DNA from: Udeniomyces pyricola
Taxonomy: Eukaryota; Basidiomycota; Tremellomycetes; Cystofilobasidiales; Mrakiaceae
DNA: 64,000 bases
Assembly (NCBI GenBank): GCA_039545295.1
Contig: BCIK01000006.1
Location: 1 to 64,000, forward strand
Direction of reading: 5' to 3'
The notes beneath the pieces are model-generated. The model saw only the letters and a program-made list of their open reading frames with translations. It searched no databases and was not told where the DNA came from. Below are positions 28,111 to 40,900 of the stretch, one piece after another. Every line of letters begins with the position of its first letter. Within the stretch, counting starts at the first letter, position 1. The position numbers and the translations under genes were made by a program.

Positions 28111-29277
28111 GTTGGCATGATGCTCTTCGGTTCTAGCCCGTTTCTCGTTCATGAACAAATGGGGGGGGGGGGGAGAGTCCTCACAGGAATGAAAACTGAT
28201 TGCTTTCACTCATCCTCCTGTATCCCTGCTCTTTTCATTGGCGTCACCAACTTGCCTCGATCTTTACTCTCCTACCCGCTCTCTCTATCTCTCATCTTCA
28301 GCCGTCTCTCGCCTCATCAAGATCTTTGCGACGTCAAACGCCTCTTCCTCTCCGGCAACGTCCTCCCACCTTCCCTCTTCTCTCCACCTTCCTCTTCCTC
28401 ACCCCCTATCCACCTCCCCAATCTAACCTACCTCGAACTCGCTTCATGTTCCCTTACATCTCTCATTCCCCTCGCAAGCATCACACCTAACGTTCGCTCC
28501 CTTAACCTCAATTACAACTTCCTCGTCGGGTTGGACGCGCTCGAAGACTTGGGTGGGTTGAGGAAGTTGAGTGTCGTCGGAAGTCGTCTGGCAGATCCGA
28601 GGGGAGTCGTCAGAGTGTTGAGCACGTTGAAGAAGAGGTCTTCTTTGGAGGTGGGACCAGGAGAGTTATCGTTGAGCCGCTTTGGGGGCGATGGAGAGGT
28701 AGTGGATGGGGAAGGAAGGGAAAGAAGAGGGAGAGGGAAAGGAGGGTTGGAAACGTTGGATTTGAGAATGAATCCTTGTACCCTCGCTTTGTACCTCCCA
28801 CTCTTACTTTCTTCCACTTTTCTTCCTCCAATAACGACGACGACGACGGCGGGCTCTCCTCCGACATCTGCTTCTCCCACTGTTACCCAATTCCCTTCTT
28901 CTCACCCCGTTCCACCCCCTCTTCCTTCTTCTACCTCGCAAGATCCTACTGCCAAACCCTCTCCTACCGCCTCGACTTTCTCCACGACACCTTCGTCCTC
29001 TTCCTCGTCCCACGGTTCAGGAGGGGCCGCTGGGGATTGGGCGACGTTGGATAGTCAGTTCCGACGATCGCTCCCGGATGGGATGTACGTTCGCCGATTG
29101 GCCCACCGAGGGTTGATCATGGAGGCTATCGGACCGACGTTGGTTAGGATGGATGGTTTGGACGTTTCGGAGGGTGAAAGAAGGAAGGCGAGGGAGTTGT
29201 TGCAAGGGTTGAAGGAGAAGGAGGCATTGAGGAAGAGGAGAGCGCAGAGCAGTAGGGAAAAGTTGTCGTTGAGTTAG
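21753..29277 (+). CDS. CDC11: SIN/MEN scaffold of the CDC11/NUD1 family (leucine-rich repeat protein)
   Basis: Predicted 2,036 aa. Cdc11 (fission yeast) and Nud1 (budding yeast) anchor the septation/mitotic-exit signalling cascade at the spindle pole body. Exons: 21753-23895, 24013-24524, 24650-26117, 26285-26675, 26820-26891, 27057-27139, 27284-27431, 27564-27655, 27831-28056, 28302-29277 (6,111 nt). The first 1,400 residues are disordered and Ser/Pro/Thr-rich, but contain the family motif IIGRMEYDQVEMRWVK (about 1039-1056) followed by EDDPFRDMD. Leucine-rich repeats fill about 1505-1850 (for example LTVLDLSHNQLEAV, LRTLRVSFNRLSTLDV, VRSLNLNYNFLVGLDAL). The C-terminal cap FRRSLPDGMYVRRLAHRGL is typical. 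ATG 21753 was preferred over upstream in-frame codons because the leader before it is 5'-UTR-like. Two donors 9 nt apart end exon 3 (26118 and 26127). An intron holds a run of 37 T. Confidence 0.9.
28072..28108 (+). repeat. T37 homopolymer in a CDC11/NUD1 intron
   Basis: Thirty-seven consecutive T shortly after the donor at 28057. Far from the acceptor at 28301, so unlikely to be the polypyrimidine tract. True length may be uncertain. Confidence 0.8.
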
Positions 29278-29876
29278 AGGATGAGAGTAGATTTAGGTTT
29301 TGTTTTTTTTTGACTTCTCCTTTTCCTATTTCTTTTCTTTCTCCTTCTTCTTCTCAAAAGTTTCCATTAAGCAATCTATCGGACGGATACCCATCAATCT
29401 GTCGATTCAAAACCTCTTCCTTCACTATGCTTTCTTTCTTTACTCCTTTCTCTATTCTCGTTGTGTTTGTCGTCTCCATTCGAACCCCTCCCCCTCCTTT
29501 TCGTTTCTTTTTTATGTCCTTGGTGACTGTCCTTGGTGACTGTCCCTCTGACTTCACCTTGTCATCTTTCCAACTCGCTGTCTGTCAATTTCGTCTCGTT
29601 TCGTCAGCTCGTCTCGTAGCTAGGTTCCCGATCTTGTTACACATATAGCGCGCGACGTACGCTTGTATATATGCTACTATATATGCATATTCACGCTCCT
29701 GAACACGTACTATACTCTGAGAGCTACCTATTAATAAGTCTCACCAGTTACGTCTTAGATATAGGATATTGGTTGATATCGTTTCATTCCATCTCCTTAC
29801 TACTCTGTAACCATCCTTCCCCCCCCCTCGTCTCTCTCTCTCTCTACTTCTCTCTTCTTCCGCCCCCACTTCCAAT
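29278..29876. other. Convergent intergenic region, CDC11/NUD1 and uL29m
   Basis: A 599-bp spacer between two stop codons facing each other; it should hold both 3' untranslated regions. Pyrimidine-rich early, then TA-rich with several TATATA-type words (29660-29760). No gene or structured RNA recognised. Confidence 0.5.
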
Positions 29877-32104
29877 CTAAGCCTTAATCCCCGCCTCTTT
29901 CAACCTCTCCTCCTGCTTCCTCTTCTCCACCTCTTCCTCTTCTTCCCTCTTCAAAACCTCCTCTCTCTCTTCCGCCTCTTCGACCTCCCTCAACTCCCTC
30001 TTCAACATCCCCAATTCCTCCTCGTTCAATCCCTCCATCAACGCCGCCTCCGCTTCCTCCGCCTCCTCTCGAGCGAAAACCTCGTCTTCCTGTTGACCTT
30101 CGTACGGGTCTGAAGGGAAGGAGAGCGAGGGAAGTTGGGGAATGCGAGGAGGTTGTTCCCAAGGTAGGGGAATCCCTTGAAGGGTTTGGTAGGAACGGGC
30201 ACGTTCGGTGAGAACGGTTTTGATGTTGCGCATCGTCGTTTGGATCTTGTATGTGTGTGTTTTTTTTTTGTCCAAGGCGGTCGACCAACGAGAAACATAT
30301 TTTTTAAAAAAAAAACCCACAGAAGGAGAAGGAGCAAAAGGTGGTAGAACAGAGGAAGATGATGGGTGAGTAACAAGCACAATAAAGAAAGATTATACCA
30401 AAAAAGAAAAAACAAAGAAAAGAAAAGAGAACACATTAGGGTTTCTGTCGTGGTTTCTTGGCCTCCAACAGAAACCTTTTTTGTTTTTATTTCTTTTCCT
30501 TGCCTGGATCCGGCAAGAAACGATCCACAGAGAGAGGGATACGCTTGTTGTTCTTCATTCTCTGTTTGGAATGAAGACCTCTTTGTTTCCTCTCCTTCTT
30601 GTCTTTCCCCCCCCCCTTTCCCCCTCCCTGATGCTCCTCCCATTGATCACTCTACGTAGATTACATGTTGGAAGAAGGCTACCATCGCCTGGTGTGTGGC
30701 CTCCACTCCTCCTTCCCTTTCTGTACCTGCGTCTTCTCCCTCTCCTCTGAGTTCAAAACCCCAATTCCACTACCTCAATCCCAAAAGTCTCCAACCCAGA
30801 GACCACAGAAAGGGAGAAAATAACCTCCCCCCTCCCTAGAAGAAAAAAAAACAAAACCGAGAAGAAAAAAAAAAGAAAGTCGATGATCGACCAAACCAAC
30901 TGACCTTTTTCCTCATCATTCGATTCGTCTTAGTCAACTGCTTGAACCTCGCTTCGGGTCCGACGACCTCGAGTTTCTCCCGCTCGAACGCGGCCCGTTG
31001 GGTGTAGTAAATGTTCTTTTCGCGCAGGTTGAGGAACCAGAGGGTGTGGAGCTCTTGGAAGGATCGTTGGCGAAGTTCGGGTTGGGTCCATTCACGAGCT
31101 GAGAAATAGGAGGGAGCGGGGAGGGGCATGGGATGGATGGATGAATGGGTATGGTGAGAGGGTGAAAGAACGACAGGAAAAAGTCAGTTTTTTTTTTCAC
31201 AGTCGTGGGGGGATTAGTTGGAAGATGTGATGAAAATCAAAAGAGCGGATGTAAACAGGTGCAAAGGTAGGTAAGAAGAAGGAACGAGGATCAGAGTGTT
31301 GACTAAGCCGGGGGCGAGAGGAAAGTGGTGGTCGGTTGGCGGTTGGATCCTTTCTTGACGCGCAGAGAGGGAGAGACGTTTGGACGTGTACACCTTGGTC
31401 CTGCTCCTCTCTTGTCATGGGATCAACTTAACGACCCGCATTGGATCGTTGTGAAATTAGGAAAGAGACGCAAGCAAGTGTAGAAGAGTAGTCAAGAAAC
31501 TTCGAAGAGGGGAGGGGGGAGGGAGGGAAGGAAGAAGGAAAGGGAAAGAGCGAGACGGAGAGGATGGATCACAGAGGGACAACGGAGAATGAGCCTCCTC
31601 AAGCCAGGAAGCAAACAGAGGGCCCGACTGACCCAGATTAACCTCATCCTCAGTATACCTTCTCATTGCGTCGTATTTGCCTGTCAAAGGGTCCTTGTGG
31701 AAAAAGGCATAGAGCGGGTGATCGTCCCTGACGGCGTACGTGCCCGCACGAGTATCCGGTCGGGGTTCGGGTTTGTGATCGATGTTGAGGGGAATGTTGA
31801 CTTTGGTGACGTCCAAGGCGCCGGTAGGGTCGAGGTAGGTCGTTAGAGGGGTATGAGTCGGGGTCGCACGTTGGAGAACAGACATGTCGGGCGGGCCTCT
31901 TGGGTCGGAATCAGGGGAGGCGGTGGGCTCATCGGCAGGAACGACGGTGGTTTGTGTTGAGGAATCGGAGGGGTCGGACGGGGTTTGAGCGTAAGGGCGG
32001 GTGGAGAGGAGAGTAGGGGAACAGGAGCTGGGCGAGGTCCGGAGTGGTGTGAGGAGGAGGAGGGCGCGTCGGTGATGGGACGGCTGACGGAGGATGGAGG
32101 ACAT
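29877..32104 (-). CDS. MRPL4: Mitochondrial large-subunit ribosomal protein uL29m (MRPL4/MRPL47)
   Basis: Predicted 344 aa, imported into mitochondria. Exons (minus): 32104-31633, 31098-30905, 30245-29877 (1,035 nt). The start [18 protein letters not shown] is Arg/Leu/Ser-rich without acidic residues, as expected of a mitochondrial presequence. DHPLYAFFH precedes the uL29 core, which begins around residue 158: [20 protein letters not shown] and [15 protein letters not shown], then [16 protein letters not shown]. The last ~60 residues are a Glu/Arg/Lys-rich helical tail. Both introns are long for this window (534 and 659 nt) and full of homopolymers; no exon was needed inside them. A further in-frame ATG at 32209 would add 35 residues; 32104 gives the better presequence. 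Divergent from GUP1. Confidence 0.9.
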
Positions 32105-32859
32105 GATGATGATGATGATGGTGTTGGTGGTGGTGGTGGGCAAATGTCGGCCATGGATATCGATCAGGTTGCGTGCGGGCGGTGGTACCTGGATTATTAT
32201 TTGGAACATGAAATATACATATACATATATATATTGACATAAATATATCTCTGCTAACGTATATATAAGTAACAGTACTATACTATCGCATCCGCACCGT
32301 CACAATCATGCGCATGTATATAATATCAATATGATATATATATATGCATATATACATCCTTGGCTATGGTGGTGGTGATGCTTTCTCCTTTTTCTTTTTT
32401 TTTCTTTCTTTTTTTCTTTTCTTCTTCTCATAAAGTCCATCCCATGTTCAGGTCGAATACAGTACTCTACACCCACTCAAGTAGTTACAGTCAATCGATC
32501 CATCGTCTTGTATATACCATCATACAGAAGCCTCGAATCAAGTCCGACGCATCGTCTCTTTCATCTCACACATCATCAACCGACCGCACCGTCTCCCACA
32601 CCTTGGTCATCACCAACTCACCCGCCCGGCCCTCGGCTGACACCCTTTCGAGCAGTCGCGTCTGGTTCAACAGTCATTGACCAACACTCTCCCACTCCGC
32701 ATACAACTCACATCCCACAAACAGAACGAACCGGACCCATCATCGCTCCCGTCCTCCATCCATCCCTTTCAATCAGCTCACACGCGCCGCTACTATTCCT
32801 TCATAGTTCCCATCTCCCCGTCCCCCGCCCCTGCCTCTACCCTCATCTGTCGTGTCATC
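32105..32859. promoter_or_regulatory. Divergent promoter region between uL29m and GUP1
   Basis: A 755-bp spacer between start codons facing apart. A strongly TA-rich core with many TATATA and ATATAT words lies at 32205-32360, followed by a T-rich tract (32380-32430) on the GUP1 side and a C-rich, leader-like sequence to 32859. A TATA function is possible for either gene but cannot be assigned. Confidence 0.5.
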
Positions 32860-35800
32860 ATGCGTCCAACAAACCTCTCCCTACAATCCCTTCCAACACC
32901 CAACACCGCCTCTTCATCCTCCACCAACGCATCTACCTCAACAGGCTCCTCCAAGCACCCATCGACGACCTCTCGAGGTCTCACTACCCTCACCGTCCTC
33001 ACCCCTTCCTCTTCCCCTTCCCATTTCGACTGGACCACATCCTCCTCTAATCAAGATCCTCCCCTTAGTACGACACCAACAACGGCAGAGCGTGCCAGAG
33101 CATCGGGACGCGAGCCGAAAGCCAGCCGGTGGGGTACACTCGAGTTTCGAATCTATCAAGTCGTCGTCGTCATTGGCGTTGGATTGCTTTGTTGGAAAGG
33201 TGCCAGTTTAGGGAGAGGTCAGTGTCAAGGCGTGGTGTGTGGAAAGTTGAGTTTGGAGATCCAAAGGGTACAAGACTGAGGGCAAGGGGCATTCTAAAGG
33301 ATAAAGGGAGCGGAAGAGCCCCTTTAGTCCCTATGACTTCCTTTCCTACTTGCCGGTTTCACATCCGAAGTTCCCCTGATCAGAACTGATCACTTTTAAA
33401 CTCCACCCATCCTCTCCAACCGCTTCTTCGCAACCATCGTTGCCATCATCAGAGGATCACCCAGCGTTTGACGCGTACTCTTACAAGTTGAGCAAAGGCT
33501 GGATCGCCGATCGATGGATCGTAAGTCCCGCTGCTCCTCATGATGGTTCATCTTACCCATCTCGCAGCTTTGCAACCCAATTCTTGGTCCTGTTCCATCC
33601 CAATCACTTGTTCTCACTTTGGTTGTTACAACAGCTTTCAACAAGATGCCCATTCTAAACCTCTCGCCCTCTACTTCTATCTTCTGTGTACCTACAGGAC
33701 GCTTCGGATCCTCAATACTCTTCATTTCGCAAAAACATCCCTTCGCTCCTCTTCCTCTCCTCATCCTTCTTTCTGTTCCGAGCCCTCCCAACCTACATCC
33801 TCACTTCCACCCGACGATCCTCTTTCCTCTCCCTCTTTGCTGTTGTCTCCTTGGCCGTCATGCACGGCGCCAACACACTCAAGATCCTCTCCATCTTGCT
33901 CGCTAATTACGCGCTTTCGAGGGCATTTGCCGGGACGAAATGGGCCGTGGCCGTCGCGTGGGTTTTCAACGCGGTCGTCCTCGTTGGGAACGAATGGAGC
34001 GATGGTTGGAAGTACAGTGGGTTGGGCAAAGAGGCGGGCTATGATTTCTTGGTGCGTTGCAAGTGTTCTGACAGATATCACCATGGGAGGAAAGGACTTT
34101 CTGTCTGGAATCCGTTGCCTGTTTCTATCAATCCCTGAACTCATCCCAACTATCCAACCTGGCAACAACATGAAATATGGCTTCCTCTTCCTCCCCCTGT
34201 TCTCATCATCTTGGTTCCCTTCTCCTTCTTCACCCTCAGAACTCCTACCCCGGTCTCATCCCACGCTGGCACGTCAGTTTCAACATCACCGCCCTTCGGC
34301 TCATCTCATACAGCATCGACCATCACTGGGCCGTCATGGCCGCTCGAGAAGAAGCCGCTTCCCTAGCCGCGTCAAGTCGCTCGGCCGGGCGAGGAGGAGG
34401 AGGGCATGAAGACGACGAAGGCATTGAACTTTCGCAATCGGCATCCGGATCCCAAGGTTACACTCCTATCCCCCTTTCCAACAATCCGACGTCTTCGTCT
34501 TCTTCTTCCTCTTCTTTCAACAACACCACGACTACTTCAACCCACACGCATCCCTCTTCCTCCACTTCGACCTACCTCTCAAACCCCACTTTCCCACCCC
34601 TCGCGTGTCCCCCGACGTTTTCAGAGAAAGACCGGACGGCTCAGCCTCAACCGTTGGTCGTGTATGCTCACTTCCCGACGTATGTGGCGTACGTGCTGTA
34701 TACGCCGTTGTATATTGCTGGACCAATCGTGACGTTCAACAATTTCGTGGCTCAGGTAAGAACGGAAAGGGGGAGAGTACCTTTTGCTTTGGCTTTTTAA
34801 CTTTGTCACTCATTTTTTCTTGTTAGAGAGGTTGAGGGAGGAAGGGAGTGTGTGTGTGGAACGAGGATGTTGTAGTCAGGCCTCGTTCAGTGGAAGGAGA
34901 ACGGAGGTCTTCTAAAAATTCAATCATCCTGATCATACCAAGCATGATCCAGATTAGCTGATTCATTCTTCCTTTCTTACTATAACTCTCTCACTTCGTC
35001 TCCATTATCATACTTTCTCTTCCTTCCTTTCCATCTTTCCTTCCATCCCTTGCAGCTTCACTCCCCACTTCCTCGACCCCGTCGATCCCTCCTGACCTAC
35101 ACCCTTCGATGCTTCCTCGACCTCTTGACGATGGAACTCGTGCTCCATTACATCTACGTCGTCGCGCTCAAAGATACCAAGGCTTGGAAAGTCGCGGTCT
35201 TGACGCCAGGAGAGTTGGCCGTCGTTGGATTTTGGAACTTGATCGTTGTTTGGTTGAAGGTGAGAGGATCAAATCCCTTCTCTCTCTCTCTCTCTTTTTG
35301 CTTTGCTTTTTTTGTTGTTGTTTTTGGTTGGAAAGAGGAGAGATGAGATGAAGAAGGAAAATAAAATATAGGGTTTAAAGGAAAGGAGGGAGAGAAGGGT
35401 AAAAGAGAAGGAAATGGAGTTTCGAGAAAACCACCCAGACACTCCCATCATCTCGCCCTTTGTTTCAATCGTTCTTTGATCTCTTCCTCTCCTCCAATCC
35501 ATGTCTCCACCTCCTCCCCCTCCTCCGCCCTCAAAATGAAAAGACCCGCTCAAACCCCTCCCTCCTCCCCCTTTCCCCTTTCCTCTATTCCGTTTCCGTC
35601 TTCTCTTCCAACCTCGAATCGAAACGTAGCTTCTTATTCCCTGGCGGTTCTTCCGGCTCTGGGCGTTACTCGACGGGATCGATCCACCTGAGAACATGGT
35701 GCGCTGCATGGCCAATAACTATTCGTGCGCTGGTTTTTGGCGCTCGTGGCATCGGTCGTACAACTTGTGGACGGTCAGGTGAGTTTGGTTCGAAAGCTGT

Positions 35801-36706
35801 TTGATCGGAGGGGGGGGGGGGGAAAGGGGGGCAAAGAGATCTCACACTTCCTTCTTCTGCTCTAACCCCCTTTCCCTTTTTTCACCCCGTCTCGCCATCC
35901 AAAAAAAAAACCCTTTTATCTCATTACCCTATTCGTCCACTTCCCCCCCAAAAAAAACAAACCCCCGTCCCAACTCGTCCAGGTATATCTACGTTCCTCT
36001 CGGCGGGTCCCGGAACGCTTTCCTCGCGACGCTCGTCGTCTTCACGTTCGTCGCGCTCTGGCATGATCTCAGCTTGACGTTACTCACCTGGGGTTGGCTC
36101 GTCTCACTCGTCGTCGGGCCCGAGATCTTGGCGAAGAAAGTCGTGGGGAATGGCAAGGTGGGTAGTTAGGGTTTTTTTTTGGGGGGCGGTTTTTTCCTTT
36201 CAAAAGTCACTTTTGATCGTCTTTTGGGAGAGGAGAAGCAGGAAGAGGAGGGGGTGGGAGGGGAGGGTGTTGAGGCGGCATGTGTGTTGATCTGTCTTGT
36301 TTGTTCTCGCCTGATCTTCCCTCCCGCTCACCTATTCCTTCTTCCCTCTCTCCCTTCCTCCCTCCCTCTCCTTCCCAAACCCCCCTCTCCTCTTTTCCTT
36401 TCCTTTCCCTCCTCTATCATCAGTACACGCACGAATGGTGGTACCGACACCTCATCAGTCTCGGTGGCGTCCTCAACATCTTGACGATGTGCTCTGCTAA
36501 TCTCGTCGGCTTCGTCGTCGGGATCGAGGGACTCCAGGAGATGGCAAAGGGTATTTGGGGAGATTGGAAAGGTGAGTTGAGTTCGGAGAGAAGAAGAAGA
36601 AGAAGACGAAAGAGATGTTTTGGCAAGGAAGATATAGAGGGGAAGGGAGGGGGGTGGGTAGGTTACATCGACCCTCGTCGAAGGATAAGGATAAAACCAT
36701 CCGGAA

Positions 36707-36743
<37 letters not shown>

Positions 36744-36927
36744 ACAACGACAAAGGTACTAACCCCCCCCCCCCCCTTCCTCCACCTCCTCATTTATTTT
36801 CCTTTCCTCTTCTTCACCAGGCGTCGCAATGGCCCTCCTCAGCTGTGGCGGTCTCTTCAGCGCGGTCCAGCTGATGATGGAATATCGAGAAGAGGAACAT
36901 CGTAAAGGCATCTGGAGGAAGTATTGA
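32860..36927 (+). CDS. GUP1: GUP1-type membrane-bound O-acyltransferase (MBOAT)
   Basis: Predicted 692-aa ER multi-pass protein; yeast Gup1 re-acylates GPI anchors during remodelling and was first linked to glycerol uptake. Exons: 32860-33217, 33453-33520, 33698-34051, 34240-34755, 35056-35259, 35630-35778, 35983-36157, 36424-36571, 36821-36927 (2,079 nt). Motifs include [77 protein letters not shown] (broken here: the catalytic-region His is 541) and [11 protein letters not shown] followed by VALWHDLS with His577. An insertion of about 100 Ser/Thr/Gly-rich residues separates the HHWAVMA and [10 protein letters not shown] segments. The N-terminus is a Ser/Thr-rich cytosolic or lumenal head before the first hydrophobic segment. 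ATG 32860 is the first real ATG in frame. Confidence 0.94.
36708..36738 (+). repeat. CA dinucleotide repeat in last GUP1 intron
   Basis: About fifteen CA units, followed within 30 bp by a run of C at about 36764-36777. Both lie in the intron between 36571 and 36821, so length changes should not alter the protein. Confidence 0.85.
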
Positions 36928-37950
36928 AAACAAAAAACAAAAACAAAAACAAAAACAAAACACACACATCACATCCCATCCCATCACGTCACATCACATC
37001 AGACACACACATATATAGATATATATATACTTTCCCCCCTCTCTTTCTGTTTCTGATGAACGTGCTAAAGGTAGAGAGTAGTGTCATGACCAGAAACGAG
37101 ACCGGTCGATCGACGTTACGTATTAGCTAGTAGCTGTTCCAGCGTCGCGACGTCAACGTATCATATTGAACGCTCAGGAAGACGACGGTAAGGTGCCAAA
37201 TCGGGACATTCGAGTCAAGTATCAAGACAATTGAATCGAGAAAGAAGAAAAAAACCTCAAAAAGGAGAAGTATGACTAGGAGCATATAAGAAAGAGTCAA
37301 GGCTACCGGAGAGACGAGAGGTCAACGAGGATATGGAAGGAGAGAGAGCGAGAGCTGAGAGAGATAGAGAGAGAGAGAGACGAAAGTGCAGAGAGGGAGA
37401 GAGAAGGTAAAGAAGAAATGACAATGGGACTAGGGACTACTGCAGTACAACGATTGGTGTGAACATGACTAGAGTGAAAAAAACAAAAAAATAATACGCA
37501 AAAGGACGGAAAAAGATGACTAAAGCGTAACAAACAAGGAAAAAGGGTCAAAAAGAGAAGTTTGGAACGACGACAAAAGGAAAACGAAAGTTTTGGAATG
37601 GAAGGTTATTTCGCTGCGACATCGATCCCCAGTCAAGGCATGGCTACCACCCCAAGATTAAAGCCTAGCAAATCGAGATGGAGACGAACTTCTTTGTTGT
37701 GGCTTGGTCGGACTGATTTAGTTTGAACGCCCATTCAACGTCATCTCGCCCCTCCCCCCTCCCCTCTCCCAATCGCAGGTGGTCGGCCAGGCCGCCGGAC
37801 GAGAGTCATACTGGAGCAGCGACCGCACTGGGAGAGGGTCAGAGCTCGTGCGACGTAAACATCAAAGCACATTGCATGCTGCGAGGTACAGCGAGAGAAA
37901 GACGATCAACTCACAGCAAACGAAGGAAAAAAAAAAAACTAAAACACAAA
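36928..37950. other. Convergent intergenic region, GUP1 and the one-TM gene
   Basis: About 1 kb between two facing stop codons. It contains repeated AAAAAC units just after GUP1 (36930-36960), a CATCACATCC-type tract (36965-36995), a GA-rich stretch (37340-37410) and otherwise purine-rich sequence. No frame here has coding character. Expected to hold both 3' untranslated regions. Confidence 0.5.
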
Positions 37951-40900
37951 TTACTGGGGTTTTCTTCGTCCGAGAGGAGCAACCGGTTCTTTGCGGTCTC
38001 GCTCCTTGACCTCTGCATCCCGCACAGTCAGCCATCCGACGACCCTTTTCAGCCCCCTTTGTGACCTCTTGACGATTCCTTCTGCCGCTGCTTGGACCAC
38101 GCCGCCTCCACCTGCAACAAACCCTTGGACGGCCCGCGTCTCCACCCCCAACCCTCTCCTCGCACTGGCAAGGACAGCCTTGACGCCTTGACTGACAACA
38201 GCGGCCTCTTCTTTGGTGACCTTAGTAAGGACGTCAGCTTGTCGTTTCGTCTCGGTCTGGAAGTGAGCGAGGAGATTTCGAAGCGTGGCCTCCGAGATCC
38301 ACAAGCCGCGTTCGGCTCGGATGAGGGACGATTCAGCCGAGCGACGGAGATGGTTAGATGCGTCGTGCGACTGAATGACGAACGAGCGGATCACGTGAGT
38401 AGTTGAGCCAATGATTGGTTCAAGATCGGACAAGAAACCGTGCAAGAGTGCGGATGTGGCCGCGACAAAGTAGTCAAGGTTGGTGACAAGATCGCCCACG
38501 GCGAGAGGAATAGCCGCAGAGACAAAATCGAGCATCGAGACAAAGCGGGTTGATAGCGGTGTCGTGGATAAGAATCTGTCGAAAGACGGCGGAAGATAGT
38601 CGGTAAGGAATGAGGGGGGGAGCGGAGCCAAGGGGAACGTGTCACAACTGAGATTGGCAGACGCCGGTGCATCAATGGCGCTACTGAGAGAGGTTGACTC
38701 TGGATTAGCGACATGTGTTGACCAAGGCGTTGCGACAGGCATTGGCTCAAGCTCCGCCAAAACCTCGGACGCTATCGTCTGGAGCTCAACGAGGTCTCCT
38801 CGCGGTCTTGCCATAAGAGCAGTCGAAGAGGTCGAATCAAGAGTCGCGCGGGCCTTTCGAGATTGTTCGATGAAGTCTGACACGGCTTTAGCGATACCGA
38901 CAGTGTGTGCCAGTTCCGATCCGGGTCGTACCGCTGTAGCCTCCGATGCTATGATAGGTGCCTCGACCGGCTTTGGCGAGGTGACACCCTCAGTCGGCAG
39001 TGCAGGTAGCAAAGTGGGCATAATGGTAGGCATGAGAGGCATCAGAGGCGGGAGAGTCGAGGGCGTCTTGGGAGGGACAGGCGGGGCTGACATCGTAGAG
39101 GTATGAATCGGAATTGGCTCAAGAGCGAGCGACCCGATGAGACTCAGACCTCCAAAGATAAGGATGGAGATGGCGGACACAGAGGCGAGACTGACAAAAA
39201 GAGAGTGTGTGTAGACTGTCAATATGAATCTTGGCAAGCCAAAGAAGAACCAATTGATTTACTCACTATCGAACGAGCCACTTGCCTAACTTGGCCCAAT
39301 CGACCTGCATCTTGACCATGGGCGAGTTGTCCTCGGTTGGCACCGCTTCGCGTCCAAGCGGATGAACCAAGCAGTTGGCCCATGTCTCGAGGCCTTGCTG
39401 GCGACCTCGTCGTAGAAGGAAGTCGTCGACTGACTCGATGCGGTTGCGGTGAGCGATGGAGTAGGTAGCCGCCATTCCAGACGGCAGGGTCCGCTGAGGT
39501 AGTGAGGGAAGAAAGTTCAGGACGAGCATCGCGGTCGGGTACCGCGTCTCAGATGATATGGAAGCCAAGTGATCCTGAAGTCGAGCGCGATCAATCTCGT
39601 TCTGGTGGTCAATAGTGCGGGGAAGGGGTTTGTCTTGGTCAGCGGGGGGGAGATCGTTGCCAAACTTGAGTCCACTGACGCTCAAGGTCCATGAATAATG
39701 GGTTGCTTCAAACATACCTCGCCACTTTCTTCCATTGTAAGGTCGCGAACCTCGATAGAGATCACCTTGCCATCGTTGCTGTCCTCGACCGGCGCTGGGC
39801 CTTGGACAGGACCGATTCCTTGGGTGCCGAGGCTACCTTTCCTTCCCTTACGGAACGGCTCGCGGATGTCTGAGACGCAACGAATACTCTCGGTCCCGCC
39901 CAGGACATCGACTTGTTTGAGTTGAGCTTGAATAGGGACACTATCTTTGGAAAGGCTGGAAGCCAGGAGATTGAGGAGCGTGTGCAACAAGGGATTCGAG
40001 TAATGCGGTGGCAAAGAGACGCCGAGGTACAAAACGAGGATCCTAGGAGGAAGATGATTGACCAAGGGCAAGACAGATGAAGACGAGGAATCAGAGGACT
40101 CTGTCGAAATGAGAGGGAAAAACGGATTGTCTCCAGTGCCCATAGCGACCATTGGGTGAACGGGTCGATGGTTGGGGAATGACGAATTTCGAGTGAGGCA
40201 GCTGAAATCGTAACTCGGACCTCCCCTATCTCGGACGAGGCTAGCCGTCGGTGTCATGGCTGACTCTCTTCGGAGGAGCCTCCCCATCGGTCGAGGGAGG
40301 GAATGACCAGATCGTTCTCCTCCGGCAGGTCGAAAGAGCGGGTCGGACCCAAGTCGGACTGGAGGTGGGGGAGAGGACGTCACCGTGGAGTAGGCAACCG
40401 ACCCGGCAGACGTTCGGTGAAGAGTTTGAGAGCGACTGGGAGAGGAAGATGCACTGAACGATGATGAGACGGTGGCGGGATCAGGGAACGATAGATGCAT
40501 GACATCCTCTGTGACAGGCGACGAAACGATGGGCGAATTTGGATCGACGCGAGGAGGTACGTGGCTGGCAAGGATTGACGTGCTGGACAGCAACGAGGGT
40601 TGATCGTCTTGGGATCGCCGAGTGTCAGCGGTCGTCGTGCAAGAAGAGGACGACATGGTCGGATCCGACGCAATCGAAGGCTCAAGGTCGGTCCACCCTG
40701 CCGCCCCCTCAAGCAGCGGCTCGTCGTCCGTGGTCGTCCCAGTTTGGACGCAAGGCTTAGCGGGCTCGATAACATCCTCATCTCCTGATTTTGAGGTGTT
40801 CTCATCCTCTGAGGAAGAAAAGATGCTCGCTCGGCGAGAGTGCAAACCACTCGGACGAGAGTCGAAGCTACCGAGATCCGTCCAGGCCGAGACGGAAAGG

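Noticed and set aside
33396..33791. 131-aa minus-strand frame within GUP1
   Set aside because: Overlaps two well supported GUP1 exons on the other strand and has no family features.
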